Positions 1 to 8,438 of a stretch of 64,000 nt of DNA are shown here, piece by piece. Location: contig NZ_CP097289.1 of NCBI RefSeq assembly GCF_023498005.1, positions 6,758,001 through 6,822,000 of the forward strand, given 5' to 3'. Numbering within the stretch: the first letter of the stretch is position 1; every line of letters begins with the position of its first letter. Source of the stretch: Streptomyces durmitorensis. GTDB lineage: Bacteria > Actinomycetota > Actinomycetes > Streptomycetales > Streptomycetaceae. Under the pieces are notes generated by a model that was not told where the DNA came from, did not search any database, and was given only the letters and a program-made list of their open reading frames with translations. The translations under genes and the position numbers were made by a program.

Positions 1-144
1 ACGGCGCACGAGCCGCACCACCTCGCGGCCGTCGTCGGCCAAGGCGCGGGTCAGGGCCGTCCCGATGAGGCCGGACGCGCCGGCCACGGCGATACGGGAC
101 GGCCGCGAGGACGGGGCTGACTGCTCGGACTCGGTGGGCTCCAT
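1..144 (-). CDS. NAD(P)-binding epimerase, TIGR01777/YfcH type (5' part only)
   Basis: Only the first 48 codons are inside the window; the gene runs off the left edge. The ATG at 144 gives a short Ser/Pro-rich leader and then RIAVAGASGLIGTALTRAL, a Rossmann fold start with the GxxGxxG dinucleotide motif (GASGLIG), followed by the DDGREVVRLVRR stretch that is typical of the TIGR01777 sugar-epimerase family. The family is usually about 300 residues and its substrate is not established. The gene is divergent from the acetyltransferase that starts near 200. The family call rests on the N-terminus alone. Confidence 0.75.
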   Translation of the reverse strand, partial: MEPTESEQSAPSSRPSRIAVAGASGLIGTALTRALADDGREVVRLVRR

Positions 145-206
145 GACGCCATCCTGCCCCGGAAACCCGCCGTGAGGCGCGTTGCGCCCGTCGTACAGTG
201 ACGCGC

Positions 207-695
207 ATGCCGGACACGCACATACGTACCGCTCTGCCGGACGACGAAGAAGCCCTGGGCCGCATCGACCGCGTCACCTGGTCCACCCTGCACGCGGTGC
301 AGCCGGCTCCGCAGCTCCCGTACCCGCCGTTCTTCAGCGACCGCTTCGGCCCCCGCGACCACTTGGTCGCCGAGGTCGACGGCGTGGTGGTCGGCTACAT
401 ACGGCTCGGTTTCCCCACCTCCCTCCTCGCCAACGCCCACGTGCGCCAGATCCTGGGCTTCGCCGTCGCGGACGAGGCACGCGGCAAGGGAGTGGGCCGC
501 CTCCTCGTCAGGGCCGCGGTGGAGGAGGCCCGCCGCCAGGGCGCGCGGCGCGTCACGCTGCGGGTGCTCGGCCACAACACCCCCGCCCGGACGCTCTACG
601 CCTCCGAGGGCTTCGTGGTCGAGGGGGTGCTGCCGGGTGAGTTCTTCCTCGACGGCGCGTACGTGGACGACGTGCTGATGGGGCGCGTGCTCTGA
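207..695 (+). CDS. GNAT family N-acetyltransferase
   Basis: A single-domain GNAT acetyltransferase of about 162 residues that should transfer acetyl from acetyl-CoA to an amine; the substrate cannot be told. The acetyl-CoA loop is visible as ARGKGVGRLLV (R/Q-x-x-G-x-G/A), followed by the helix AAVEEARRQGA and then the conserved HNTPARTLYASEGF segment that closes the fold. I place the start at ATG 207; an in-frame GTG at 198 would add three residues. The gene is monocistronic and divergent from the epimerase gene. Confidence 0.85.
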   Translation: MPDTHIRTALPDDEEALGRIDRVTWSTLHAVQPAPQLPYPPFFSDRFGPRDHLVAEVDGVVVGYIRLGFPTSLLANAHVRQILGFAVADEARGKGVGRLLVRAAVEEARRQGARRVTLRVLGHNTPARTLYASEGFVVEGVLPGEFFLDGAYVDDVLMGRVL

Positions 696-814
696 CCGCC
701 CCGGGCCCGCGATGACCCCCGCCCGGGGTTCGGCACCCGACGGACCGGCCCGGCGTGCGGTGGGCACGCGCGCGTAGGAGCGTGGGAAGGCCGACCGGAG
801 GGAGGAGCGAACCG

Positions 815-1972
815 ATGTTCAGGGTCGCTGCTGCCAGTCGGCGGGACCGGGAGGAGCCGGGCTGGCTGCGCGGCGCGCCGAGACCACGCTGGGTGCGCTG
901 GCCCCCGCCCGTGCTCCTGGCCGTCATGTGCGTCATCCAGCTGGCCACCCCGGAGACGGTCGACCTCAGCTTCCTGCTCGCCGCCGTGCCGCCGCTTGCC
1001 GCGCTGTCGTACGGCGCCTCCGCCACGGCCCTCTTCGGCGGCACCGTGGTGCTGCTGCTCGCCCTGCCGGACGTCGGACTCGGCCGCCCGGGGGACAGCG
1101 ATCTGCTGACGGTCGCCTTCGTGGCGCTCCTGAGCATCCTGTTCGCCTGGGTACGCAGCCGGCGCGACGCCCAGCTCGTCACCGTGCGCACCGTCGCGGA
1201 GGCCGCCCAGTTCGCCGTCCTGCCGCCGCTGCCCGAGCGCGTGGGCCCGGTGCGCTGCGCGGGCCTCTACCGCGCCGCACAGGGCGGGACGCTGGTCGGC
1301 GGCGATCTCTTCGACGTACGCAAGGGCCCCTGTGGCGTACGGGCGCTGGTGGGCGACGTGCAGGGGCACGGCCTCGCGGCCGTCGGGACCGTTGCCGCGC
1401 TGCTCGGCGCCTTCCGGGAGGCGGTGCTCGACAAGACCGACCTGGAGGGGGTGGCCGCCCGCCTCGACCGGCGCCTGGTGGTCGACTCCGAGGAGGCCGA
1501 GCACGCCGAACTCTTCGCCACCGCCGTGCTCCTGGAGTTCCGGGAGGACGCCCCCGAGCTGCGGATCGTCTCCTGCGGCCACCCGCCCCCGCTGCTGCTG
1601 CGCGGGGGAGTCGTCGAGGAGCTCGCCGTGGCGCCGGGCGCTCCGCTGGGCCTGGGGATCGCCGGTGTCGCCCCGCCCGAAGAGGTGACCGTGGGCCTGA
1701 AGCCCGGCGACCGGCTGCTCGTGGTGACCGACGGCGTGACCGAGGCGCGGGACGCGTCCGGCGCCTTCTACCCGCTGGCCGAGCGCCTTTCGGTGCTCTG
1801 CGCCGACCTGCTGGACGACCCGGCGGCCATGACGTCCGCGGTGTGGAGGGACCTGATGCGGTTCTCCGGCGGGGTCGGGGACGACGTGGCGCTGCTGGCG
1901 TTCTCGCTGGACCTGGGGCTCGATCTGCGGCTGGAGCGGGGGCCGGGGCCGGAGCCGGATCCGGAGATGTAG
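815..1972 (+). CDS. Membrane-anchored PP2C-type (SpoIIE domain) serine/threonine phosphatase
   Basis: 385 residues from ATG 815, which has a GGAGGGAGGAG ribosome site just upstream. Residues about 28-100 form several hydrophobic segments (a small integral membrane region). The rest is a PPM/SpoIIE phosphatase domain: VGGDLFD and GDVQGHG carry metal-binding aspartates, VVTDGVTEARD and GDDVALLAF the later ones. Such proteins dephosphorylate anti-sigma-factor antagonists or other partners and are very numerous in Streptomyces. No anti-sigma or antagonist gene is adjacent, so the partner is unknown. All the key acidic motifs are present, so activity is expected. Confidence 0.85.
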   Translation: MFRVAAASRRDREEPGWLRGAPRPRWVRWPPPVLLAVMCVIQLATPETVDLSFLLAAVPPLAALSYGASATALFGGTVVLLLALPDVGLGRPGDSDLLTVAFVALLSILFAWVRSRRDAQLVTVRTVAEAAQFAVLPPLPERVGPVRCAGLYRAAQGGTLVGGDLFDVRKGPCGVRALVGDVQGHGLAAVGTVAALLGAFREAVLDKTDLEGVAARLDRRLVVDSEEAEHAELFATAVLLEFREDAPELRIVSCGHPPPLLLRGGVVEELAVAPGAPLGLGIAGVAPPEEVTVGLKPGDRLLVVTDGVTEARDASGAFYPLAERLSVLCADLLDDPAAMTSAVWRDLMRFSGGVGDDVALLAFSLDLGLDLRLERGPGPEPDPEM

Positions 1973-2026
1973 CGGGGCACTGCGGGGGAGTGGGGGCGTC
2001 GCGGGAGCGGGAGGGGGCGCTGCGCC

Positions 2027-2713
2027 TCAGCCGTCGGCGCGCCGGGCGTGCAGGAGCCGGAGCCCGCCCGTCAGTTCGCGCAGGCAGCGCACCGCCAGGA
2101 CGGCGGGGGAGCCGGGCCCCTCGGTGGGCGCGTCCGTGACGGCCCAGGTCTCCAGAGCCAGGCGGATGGCGTCCGTGGCGGCCGCGGCCGCCAGGCGCAC
2201 GTCCAGCGCGTCGGCGTCGTCCCCGGCCAGGCGGGCGAGCACGGGCACGAGCTGCTCCTCGGACTCCTGGTTCACGCGGTACCAGACGGCGCGCAGCGCC
2301 GGATCGTCCTGCGCGGCGCGCAGCAGGCCGCGGGTCCACTCCAGGGACTCGGCCGCGCGGTCGTCCGCCGCGGTCAGCGCGTCCGCGATGGACCGCTCCA
2401 GGGCCGTCGGCACTCCGGCGGCCGGGTCGAGATCCGCCAGGTGGGCCCGCCACTCGGCGGCGCCCCCGGCGAGGAGCGGCGCGACCGCGTCCTGCTTGTT
2501 GCGGAAGTACCGGTAGAAGGTGCGCAGCGCCACTCCGGCCCGGCCCGCGATCTCCTCGGCCGTGGTGCCGTCCGGGCCGCGCTCGGCGAAGAGTTCGGCC
2601 GCGGCGCGGGCGATGTCGAGCTGCGTGGCCGCTTTGCGGCGCTCCGTCAGCGACGGTGGCGGTGACTGCGGTGACTGCCGTGACTGCGGTGACTGCGACG
2701 GGTGGGTGCTCAC
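2027..2713 (-). CDS. TetR family transcriptional regulator
   Basis: 228 residues from GTG 2713. The helix-turn-helix lies at about residues 30-75 (AAELFAERGPDGTTAEEIAGRAGVALRTFYRYFRNKQDAV), the usual TetR DNA-binding region; the rest is a helical effector domain with no recognisable ligand signature. The first 20 residues are a Ser/Pro/Gln-rich repeat (QSP/QSR) encoded by four 9-bp tandem units. The gene is divergent from two short-chain dehydrogenases, which is the usual arrangement for a local repressor of the neighbouring operon. Confidence 0.85.
   Translation of the reverse strand: MSTHPSQSPQSRQSPQSPPPSLTERRKAATQLDIARAAAELFAERGPDGTTAEEIAGRAGVALRTFYRYFRNKQDAVAPLLAGGAAEWRAHLADLDPAAGVPTALERSIADALTAADDRAAESLEWTRGLLRAAQDDPALRAVWYRVNQESEEQLVPVLARLAGDDADALDVRLAAAAATDAIRLALETWAVTDAPTEGPGSPAVLAVRCLRELTGGLRLLHARRADG
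2661..2698. repeat. 9-bp tandem repeat in the tetR 5' end
   Basis: Four head-to-tail copies of GTGACTGCS sit inside the N-terminal coding region of the TetR gene and encode a QSP/QSR tripeptide repeat on the minus strand. The copies keep frame (9 bp), so copy number could vary without breaking the protein. Confidence 0.8.
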
Positions 2714-2761
2714 GTTCGCAGCCTACGCGCGATTCTCACCCTGATACATGAATTGTCGGCA

Positions 2762-2776
2762 TGGCAAAACGTGCCA
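2762..2776. promoter_or_regulatory. Candidate TetR operator/promoter of the SDR pair
   Basis: TGGCA-AAACG-TGCCA is a 15-bp inverted repeat with perfect 5-bp arms between the divergent TetR and SDR genes. TGGCAA at its left end lies 17 bp upstream of TACATT (2785-2790), so the palindrome would overlap the -35 region of a plausible promoter for the SDR genes. The promoter assignment is weak because TGGCAA is a poor -35. Confidence 0.4.
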
Positions 2777-2857
2777 GAGAGGCGTACATTGAAATCAGAC
2801 CGGGGAGGCCGGGTCCATGGGCGGATCCGGGAGCCCGGAGTTGATCGGAGGCATTTC

Positions 2858-3643
2858 ATGAACCGCTACGCAGGCCGTCGTGCACTCATCACCGGCGGTG
2901 GCTCGGGCATCGGGCAGGCCACCGTCCTGCGGATCCTCGAGGAGGGCGGCAAGGTCGTGGCCGCCGACGTCAGCGAGGCGGGCCTGAAGGACACCTCCGA
3001 GAAGGCGGGCGCGGCGGCCGACCGTCTCACCACCCTCGTCGTCGACATCGCGGACGAGACCTCGGTGCGCGAGGGGGTCGCCACCGCCGTCACCGCGCTC
3101 GGCGGCCTGGACGTCCTGGTCAACGCGGCGGGCGTGCTCCGCTCCTCGCACACGCACGAGACAAGCCTGGATTCCTTCAACCGCGTCATCCAGGTCAACC
3201 TGGTCGGCACGTTCCTGGTGATCCGCGAAGCGATCCCCGCGCTGCTCGAAGGCGAGGACGCCGCCGTCGTCAACTTCAGCTCCACCTCAGCGATGTTCGC
3301 CCACCCGTACATGGCGGCGTACGCGGCGAGCAAGGGCGGCATCCAGTCCATGACGCACGCGCTGGCCGCCGAGTACGGCAAGCAGGGCATCCGCTTCAAC
3401 TCCGTCCAGCCCGGCTCCATATCCAGCGGCATGACCGACGGCAGCGGCGCCAGCAAGCAGAGCGTCGGCCCCGGCCTGCCCGAGGACGCCGACATGAGCC
3501 TCTTCATGAAGCTGGCCCCGGCCATCGGTCAGGGCTTCGCGGGGCCGGAGTCCGTGGCCTCGGTGGTCGCCCTGCTCGGCTCGCAGGACGGCAAGTTCAT
3601 CACCGGCACCGAGGTCCGGGTCGACGGCGGCACCCACTTCTGA
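2858..3643 (+). CDS. Short-chain dehydrogenase/reductase (SDR)
   Basis: 261 residues from ATG 2858 (CGGAGG-type ribosome site 10-15 bases upstream). A classical SDR: the NAD(P)-binding TGGGSGIG is at residues 12-19, NAAG follows the fourth strand, a Ser lies in the VNFSSTSAM segment, and the catalytic pair is in YAASK. An acidic residue after the second strand (AADVSEAG) suggests NAD rather than NADP. Substrate unknown. The next gene is another SDR 49 bp downstream, and the divergent TetR gene probably controls both. Confidence 0.85.
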   Translation: MNRYAGRRALITGGGSGIGQATVLRILEEGGKVVAADVSEAGLKDTSEKAGAAADRLTTLVVDIADETSVREGVATAVTALGGLDVLVNAAGVLRSSHTHETSLDSFNRVIQVNLVGTFLVIREAIPALLEGEDAAVVNFSSTSAMFAHPYMAAYAASKGGIQSMTHALAAEYGKQGIRFNSVQPGSISSGMTDGSGASKQSVGPGLPEDADMSLFMKLAPAIGQGFAGPESVASVVALLGSQDGKFITGTEVRVDGGTHF

Positions 3644-3692
3644 CAGACGAGGACGCCGTCCGGGACAGGGCGCCGCCCGAGAGGAGAGCAGC

Positions 3693-4550
3693 ATGAGCAA
3701 CGCAGGCCAGACCTTCGCAGGCCAGATCTACGCGGGCAAGGTCGTCGTCATCACCGGTGCGTCGGCGGGCATCGGATCCGGATTCGCCCGGCACGCGGCG
3801 GCCCTTGGTATGAGGCTGGTCCTCGCCGACATAGCCGCCGACCGCCTCTCGGCCCTGGCCGAGGAGTTGCGCGCCGTCGGGGCCGAGGTCGAGCCGGTCG
3901 TGACGGACGTGTCCGACCCGCTCTCGGTCGACGCCCTCGCCGACCGTGCCTACGACCGCTTCGGCGCCGTCGACATGCTGATCAACAACGCCGGGATCAT
4001 GGCCATGGGCTACTCCTGGGAGATCCCCGCCGAGCGCTGGGACGCCGCCCTGCGGATCAACATCGGCGGCTATGTGAACGGCATACGCTCCTTCGTGCCG
4101 CGCCTGCTTGAGCAGCCGACGCGTAGCTGGGTGCTCAACGTGTCCTCGGTGGGCGGACTGCTGCCGAGCCCGCTGATGGCGCCGTACAGCGTGACCAAGT
4201 TCGGGACGCTCGCGCTCACCGAGTCCCTCGCCTACGAGATGCGGATGAAGCAGGCGCCGGTGCAGGTCTCGGTCGTGCTGCCGGACTCGGTCAAGAGCGA
4301 GATATTCAGGGCCGCGCTGCCGGGGGACGGCACACCGCCGGAGATAGCGGGGTTCAACGAACAGCTCCAGCAGCGCGCCGACACCCAGGGGATCACGCCC
4401 GAGGAGCACGCCCGCCGTGTCTTCGAGCAGGCCGCGGAGGGCCGTTACTGGATCACTCCGCAGCCCGAGATGATCGACGCGGCGCTCCAGCCGCGCACGG
4501 ACATGATCCTTTCCCGGACGAACCCAGGGCTCGACCTGGGCGGGGTCTGA
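3693..4550 (+). CDS. Short-chain dehydrogenase/reductase (SDR), second of a pair
   Basis: 285 residues from ATG 3693, which follows a GAGAGGAGAG ribosome site. Classical SDR motifs: TGASAGIG near the N-terminus, NNAG, a catalytic Ser in LNVSSVGG, and YSVTK. It is somewhat longer than the upstream SDR, with a C-terminal extension (EEHARRVFEQAAEGRYWITPQPE) common in the group that acts on hydrophobic or aromatic alcohols, but the substrate is not known. Probably co-transcribed with the upstream SDR, giving a two-enzyme oxidation/reduction module under the TetR protein. Confidence 0.85.
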   Translation: MSNAGQTFAGQIYAGKVVVITGASAGIGSGFARHAAALGMRLVLADIAADRLSALAEELRAVGAEVEPVVTDVSDPLSVDALADRAYDRFGAVDMLINNAGIMAMGYSWEIPAERWDAALRINIGGYVNGIRSFVPRLLEQPTRSWVLNVSSVGGLLPSPLMAPYSVTKFGTLALTESLAYEMRMKQAPVQVSVVLPDSVKSEIFRAALPGDGTPPEIAGFNEQLQQRADTQGITPEEHARRVFEQAAEGRYWITPQPEMIDAALQPRTDMILSRTNPGLDLGGV

Positions 4551-4634
4551 CCGCGGCCCGGGGAGAACCGCTCAGGTTCAGCCGAGTGGCGGACCGCGGT
4601 CGCGGGCGGTGCGGGTGGGCCGGAGAGTCGGACC

Positions 4635-5501
4635 ATGCGTGTCTTCCGTGGGATGTCCGCGGCGCGCGTGCCGTCGGCGGTGCGTGCGGTGCTGTGCTGT
4701 GTCCCCGGTGCCGTGGCCGTAGGGCTTCTGCTGATGTGTGCGCTGTTCGCCGGGCCCGGGGCTTCGGGGGCGCCGGGGCGGGCGGGTGACGCTCCGGTGG
4801 CGTTCGCCGGGCTCGGCGAGCGGGCGGGCGTGACCGGGCGGTATCCCACGATGCCGGCGGCCGCGGCGCCGGTGCGGCGGGCCGTGGGGCATCCCGCGGT
4901 GCGGCCTCGCGTCGTGCCGCGCGCCCAGTGGCTGGCCGGTGCGGTGCGGGAGCCGCCGCCGGCCCGGTATGCCGACCGGGTCCAGGCGGTGTTCGTGCAC
5001 CACACGGACTCCCCGAACAGCTACGACTGCGCCGATACCCCGCGCATCATCCGTTATCTGTACGCAGGCCAGGTCGAGGGCAGACAGTGGGACGACATCG
5101 GCTACAACTTCCTCGTCGACCGGTGCGGGACCGTCTACGAAGGGCGTGCGGGCGGCATCGACCGGGCCGTGGTCGGGGCGCACACGCAGGGCTTCAACCG
5201 GGAGTCGGTGGGGATCGCGGCGATCGGGACGTTCACGGCCGGGGTTCCCGTTCCCCGGGCGATGACCGATGCCTTGGCGGCCCTCGCCGCGTGGAAGCTC
5301 GGGCTCTCGGACGTGGACCCGCGCTCCACGGTGGGGCTGGTCTCCTCGCACAGCCTCAGCAAGTATCCGGCGGGGACGAGCGGGCACTTCAGCGCGGTGT
5401 CCGGGCACAACGACGGCTACTACACGCACTGCCCGGGTGCGGCACTGACGGCGGCCCTCCCCGCGATCAGGCAGGCGGCCGCACGGCTGCAGAACCGGTA
5501 G
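4635..5501 (+). CDS. Secreted N-acetylmuramoyl-L-alanine amidase, PGRP/Amidase_2 type
   Basis: 288 residues with an N-terminal signal peptide (basic start, hydrophobic run to about residue 40, then a small-residue cleavage region). The C-terminal 180 residues are a peptidoglycan-recognition-protein amidase: RAQWL at the domain start, first zinc ligand in VFVHHTDSPN, IGYNFLVDRCGTVYEGR with the family Tyr, and GHNDGYYTHCPG supplying the second His and the Cys ligand. All zinc ligands are present, so it should cleave the lactyl-amide bond between muramic acid and the stem peptide outside the cell. No obvious operon partner. Confidence 0.9.
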   Translation: MRVFRGMSAARVPSAVRAVLCCVPGAVAVGLLLMCALFAGPGASGAPGRAGDAPVAFAGLGERAGVTGRYPTMPAAAAPVRRAVGHPAVRPRVVPRAQWLAGAVREPPPARYADRVQAVFVHHTDSPNSYDCADTPRIIRYLYAGQVEGRQWDDIGYNFLVDRCGTVYEGRAGGIDRAVVGAHTQGFNRESVGIAAIGTFTAGVPVPRAMTDALAALAAWKLGLSDVDPRSTVGLVSSHSLSKYPAGTSGHFSAVSGHNDGYYTHCPGAALTAALPAIRQAAARLQNR

Positions 5502-5546
5502 CGAGTCGGCAGGAGAGGCGGAATGAACACCCCGCGGGTCTGTGGC

Positions 5547-5624
5547 GCGGTCGACTGGACCCGTGCCTCGGTCGACTGGACCCGTGTCTCGGTCGACCGG
5601 GGCTGTGCCTCCGCCGACGCCTCA
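5547..5624. repeat. 21-bp tandem repeat abutting the DUF4240 stop codon
   Basis: Three 21-bp units (5547-5567, 5568-5588, 5589-5609; core GGTCGACTGGACCCGTG) and a degenerate 12-bp remnant run into the 3' end of the DUF4240 gene. Its stop codon (TCA on the plus strand, 5622-5624) sits where the repeats have TCG, so it could have arisen from an in-frame CGA-to-TGA change on the minus strand. Read past the stop in frame, the repeats would encode VDRxTGP units. Confidence 0.75.
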
Positions 5625-6149
5625 GTCGACCGCCCCGCCGAAGCGTTCCCACAGCTTGGGGTAGCGCTGGGCCATCGCCGCCTCGTCCTCGAAGTCGAGC
5701 GGTGTCCCCTCCGGCTCCTGAGGGGCGGGAGCGATGCCGAGGTCGGGGGTGACGACGCCGGTGAGCTGCTCGTAGGCCTCGTCCGCCGCGTAGCCCAACT
5801 CCTCGCCGTCGCCGTCGATCTCCTCGTCGAAGTCGTCGAGGAGGTCCGCGAGCGAGTCGGGGTCGTGCAGGGCCCCCTCGAAGACCTCACGCCCCTGGCC
5901 GATCAGCCAGCAGCGGAAGTAGTCGAAGGCGTCGTCGCTCGCGCCGCCGAGGATGATCCAGGAAGCTCCCCAGAGGTCCCAGCGGTACGCACGGTTGTAG
6001 CGGGCCTCGAAGTGACGGGCGAAGTCGAGCACCATGTCCGGCTCGAGCTCGAGCAGCCTCTCGGTGAGCAGGTCGGCGTGGTCCTCGGGGTCGCCCTCGG
6101 CGGCCACGCGGGTGCGGTCCACGATCTCCCAGAACTCCGTCTCGTCCAT
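5622..6149 (-). CDS. DUF4240 domain protein
   Basis: 175 residues from ATG 6149 (a GTG one codon upstream is possible). The body matches the DUF4240 pattern as I remember it: MDETEFWEIVDRTR at the start, ARHFEARYNRAYRWDLWGASWIILGGASDDAFDYFRCWLIGQGREVFEGALHDPDSLADL in the middle, then a long acidic region and a conserved MAQRYPKLWERFGG at the end. The protein is soluble and acidic with no signal peptide. The function of the family is unknown. Its 3' end runs into a 21-bp tandem repeat that may have shortened the protein. Confidence 0.8.
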   Translation of the reverse strand: MDETEFWEIVDRTRVAAEGDPEDHADLLTERLLELEPDMVLDFARHFEARYNRAYRWDLWGASWIILGGASDDAFDYFRCWLIGQGREVFEGALHDPDSLADLLDDFDEEIDGDGEELGYAADEAYEQLTGVVTPDLGIAPAPQEPEGTPLDFEDEAAMAQRYPKLWERFGGAVD

Positions 6150-6282
6150 CACGGGACAAGCATCGGTCCTGGGGGGTGGGTACGCACGCGGAGTGCGGCG
6201 GATGCGGCTGTGTCGTTATGCGTGCACATGCCCATGGAAAACCCGACAGCAGGTGTCGGCATTGGGTGGCAGCCTCGAAGAC

Positions 6283-6366
6283 ATGAGCAGCGACAGGGAC
6301 AGGGTCAGGGACAGGGGCAGAGGCATGAGCAGCGACAGGGAGATGGTCAGGGACATGGACAGCACC
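6283..6366. repeat. 42-bp duplication at the start of an SDR gene
   Basis: Two imperfect 42-bp copies begin at 6283 and 6325, both opening ATGAGCAGCGACAGGGA. Each carries a potential start codon, so the SDR downstream has two equivalent N-termini (MSSDRDRVRD and MSSDREMVRD). Confidence 0.8.
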
Positions 6367-7311
6367 GAGGCACTCGCGCAGCCACTGGCCGGAAAGATCG
6401 CCCTCGTCGCCGGTGCCACCCGCGGCGCGGGCCGGGCCATGGCCGTGGAGCTCGGCCGCGCCGGAGCCACCGTGTACGCGACGGGGCGCACGACCCGCGC
6501 GCACACCAGCGAGGTCGGCCGCACCACGGAGACCATCGAGGAGACCGCGGAGCTGATCACCGCCGCTGGCCGTGAGGCGGGCGGAGCGGGCACAGGAATC
6601 GCCGTACCGACCGATCATCTGGAGCCCGAGCAGGTCGAGGCCCTCGTCGAGCGCATCGACCGGGAACAGGGGCGCCTGGACATCCTGGTCAACGACATCT
6701 GGGGCGGCGACGTCCACGTCGAGTGGGACAAGAAGATGTGGGAGCACGACCTCGACAAGGGGCTGCGCCTGATGCGCCTCGGCATCGAGACCCACATCGT
6801 CACCAGCCGGTACGCGCTCCCGCTGCTCGTCAAGAACCCCGGAGGCCTGGTCGTCGAGGTCACCGACGGGACCGAGGAGTACAACGGCCCCAACTACCGC
6901 AAGCCCTTCTACTACGACCTCGCCAAGGCGGCCCCGCTGCGGATGGCGAAGGGCCTGGCCGAGGAGCTCAAGGATTACGGCTGCACGGCGCTCTGCCTGA
7001 CCCCCGGCTGGCTGCGCTCCGAGTTCATGCTCGACACGGCCTTCAAGGTGACCGAGGACAACTGGCTGGACGGCTGCGAGCAGAACCCCCACTTCGCGAT
7101 CTCCGAGACCCCGACCTTCGTGGGCCGGGCCCTGGTCGCGCTCGCCGCCGACCCCGAAGTGGCCCGCTGGAACGGGGCATCGCTCTCCAGCGGCGGCCTC
7201 GCCAAGGAGTACGGCTTCACGGACGTCGACGGTTCGGCGCCGGACGCCTGGCGCTACATCGCGGAGGTCGAGCAGAAGGGCAAACCGGCGGATGTGACGG
7301 GCTACCGCTAG
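6283..7311 (+). CDS. SDR family oxidoreductase with charged N-terminal extension
   Basis: 342 residues if the first ATG (6283) is used; ATG 6325 or 6355 would remove a charged duplicated N-terminus and give a more ordinary SDR length. NAD(P) motif GATRGAGR, then a variant fourth-strand motif NDIWGG in place of NNAG, and YDLAK for the catalytic Tyr/Lys. The motif variants mark the SDR subgroup with a bulky active-site insertion (EEYNGPNYRKPFYYDLAKAA). Substrate unknown. The gene is 71 bp upstream of the WYL regulator in the same direction. Confidence 0.8.
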   Translation: MSSDRDRVRDRGRGMSSDREMVRDMDSTEALAQPLAGKIALVAGATRGAGRAMAVELGRAGATVYATGRTTRAHTSEVGRTTETIEETAELITAAGREAGGAGTGIAVPTDHLEPEQVEALVERIDREQGRLDILVNDIWGGDVHVEWDKKMWEHDLDKGLRLMRLGIETHIVTSRYALPLLVKNPGGLVVEVTDGTEEYNGPNYRKPFYYDLAKAAPLRMAKGLAEELKDYGCTALCLTPGWLRSEFMLDTAFKVTEDNWLDGCEQNPHFAISETPTFVGRALVALAADPEVARWNGASLSSGGLAKEYGFTDVDGSAPDAWRYIAEVEQKGKPADVTGYR

Positions 7312-7382
7312 TCACTCCGACGCGCACGGGTAGTCACTCCGACGCGCGCGGGCGGGCCCCCGGCTGGCGGCATCATGGGGGC

Positions 7383-8354
7383 ATGCGCGCTGCACGCCTC
7401 ATCAAGATGGTGCTTCTGCTCCAGGCCCGCCCCTCCATGACCGCCGCCGAGCTCGCGGGCGAGCTCGACGTGTCCGAGCGGACCATCACGCGGGACGCCC
7501 AGGCGCTTTCGGAGGCCGGGGTCCCGGTCTACGCGGACCGCGGCCGCACCGGCGGCTACCGCCTCATCGGCGGCTACCGCACCCGCCTCACCGGGCTCGG
7601 ACGCAGCGAGGCGGAGGCGCTGTTCCTGTCCGGAGTCCCGGGCGCCCTGCGGGAGATGGGCCTGGAGGACGCCTCGTCCGCGGCCCGTCTGAAGGTGTCG
7701 GCGGCCCTGATGCCCTCCCTCCGGGACGCCCAGCAGAACGCCTCGCAGCGGTTCCACCTGGACGCGCCGGGGTGGTTCCAGGAGACTCCGGCGCCCGAGC
7801 TGCTGCCCCCGCTCGCGGACGCGGTCTGGGACGACCGGCGCGTCACCGCCCGCTACCGGCGCCAGGACGCCGAGGTGGAAAGGGAGTTGGAGCCCTACGG
7901 CCTCGTGCTCAAGGCGGGCGTCTGGTATCTGTGCGCGAGGGTTCCCGACACGGGTTCGTTCCGGGTGTACCGCATCGACCGCTTCACCGCGATCGCCACC
8001 GGCGAGGACCGCTTCGTACGCGACGAGGAGTTCGACCTGCCGGGTTTCTGGGAGGAACGGGCGGCGCAGTTCGCGCGGGCGATCCTGAAGTCCGAGGTCG
8101 TGGTGCGGCTCTCCGAGAGGGGCCTACGACAGCTTCCGTACGCCACCGACGCCGTGTCCGTGCGCGAGGCGATGGAGGAGGCGAGCGCCCCGGACGACCA
8201 GGGCTGGGTGACGCTCACCTTGCCCGTGGAGAACGAGACGGTCGCGTACACCCAGCTCATGTCCCTGGGCCCGGAGGCGGAGGTCCTGGAGCCGACGACG
8301 CTCAGAGAGCGATTCGCACAAGCGGCAACACAAATGGCCAGCCGCTACAAGTAA
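7383..8354 (+). CDS. WYL-domain transcriptional regulator (YafY type)
   Basis: 323 residues from ATG 7383. The N-terminal winged helix-turn-helix (LLLQARPSMTAAELAGELDVSERTITRDAQALSEAGVPVYADRGRTGGYRL) is the HTH_11 form seen in YafY regulators. The middle and C-terminal region is a WYL sensor domain: YGLVLKAGVWYLCARV is the WYL-like core, followed by FRVYRIDRF. These regulators sense nucleic acids or small ligands and often control stress genes. The closest candidate target is the co-directional SDR upstream. Ligand unknown. Confidence 0.85.
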   Translation: MRAARLIKMVLLLQARPSMTAAELAGELDVSERTITRDAQALSEAGVPVYADRGRTGGYRLIGGYRTRLTGLGRSEAEALFLSGVPGALREMGLEDASSAARLKVSAALMPSLRDAQQNASQRFHLDAPGWFQETPAPELLPPLADAVWDDRRVTARYRRQDAEVERELEPYGLVLKAGVWYLCARVPDTGSFRVYRIDRFTAIATGEDRFVRDEEFDLPGFWEERAAQFARAILKSEVVVRLSERGLRQLPYATDAVSVREAMEEASAPDDQGWVTLTLPVENETVAYTQLMSLGPEAEVLEPTTLRERFAQAATQMASRYK

Positions 8355-8375
8355 CCCCCCCTCCCGCAGCCGAAA

Positions 8376-8405
8376 GCGGGCCCCCACCACCCGGCAGGGA
8401 CCCGC
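8376..8405. terminator. Bidirectional hairpin between WYL gene and aceE
   Basis: GCGGGCCCC and GGGACCCGC pair over a 12-nt loop with one mismatch, lying between the convergent ends of the WYL gene (8354) and aceE (8439). There is no T-run, as is common in Streptomyces. Between the hairpin and aceE is a small direct repeat of CAACAGACGG. Confidence 0.45.
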
Positions 8406-8438
8406 ATCAAGCCGAAGGCAACAGACGGCAACAGACGG

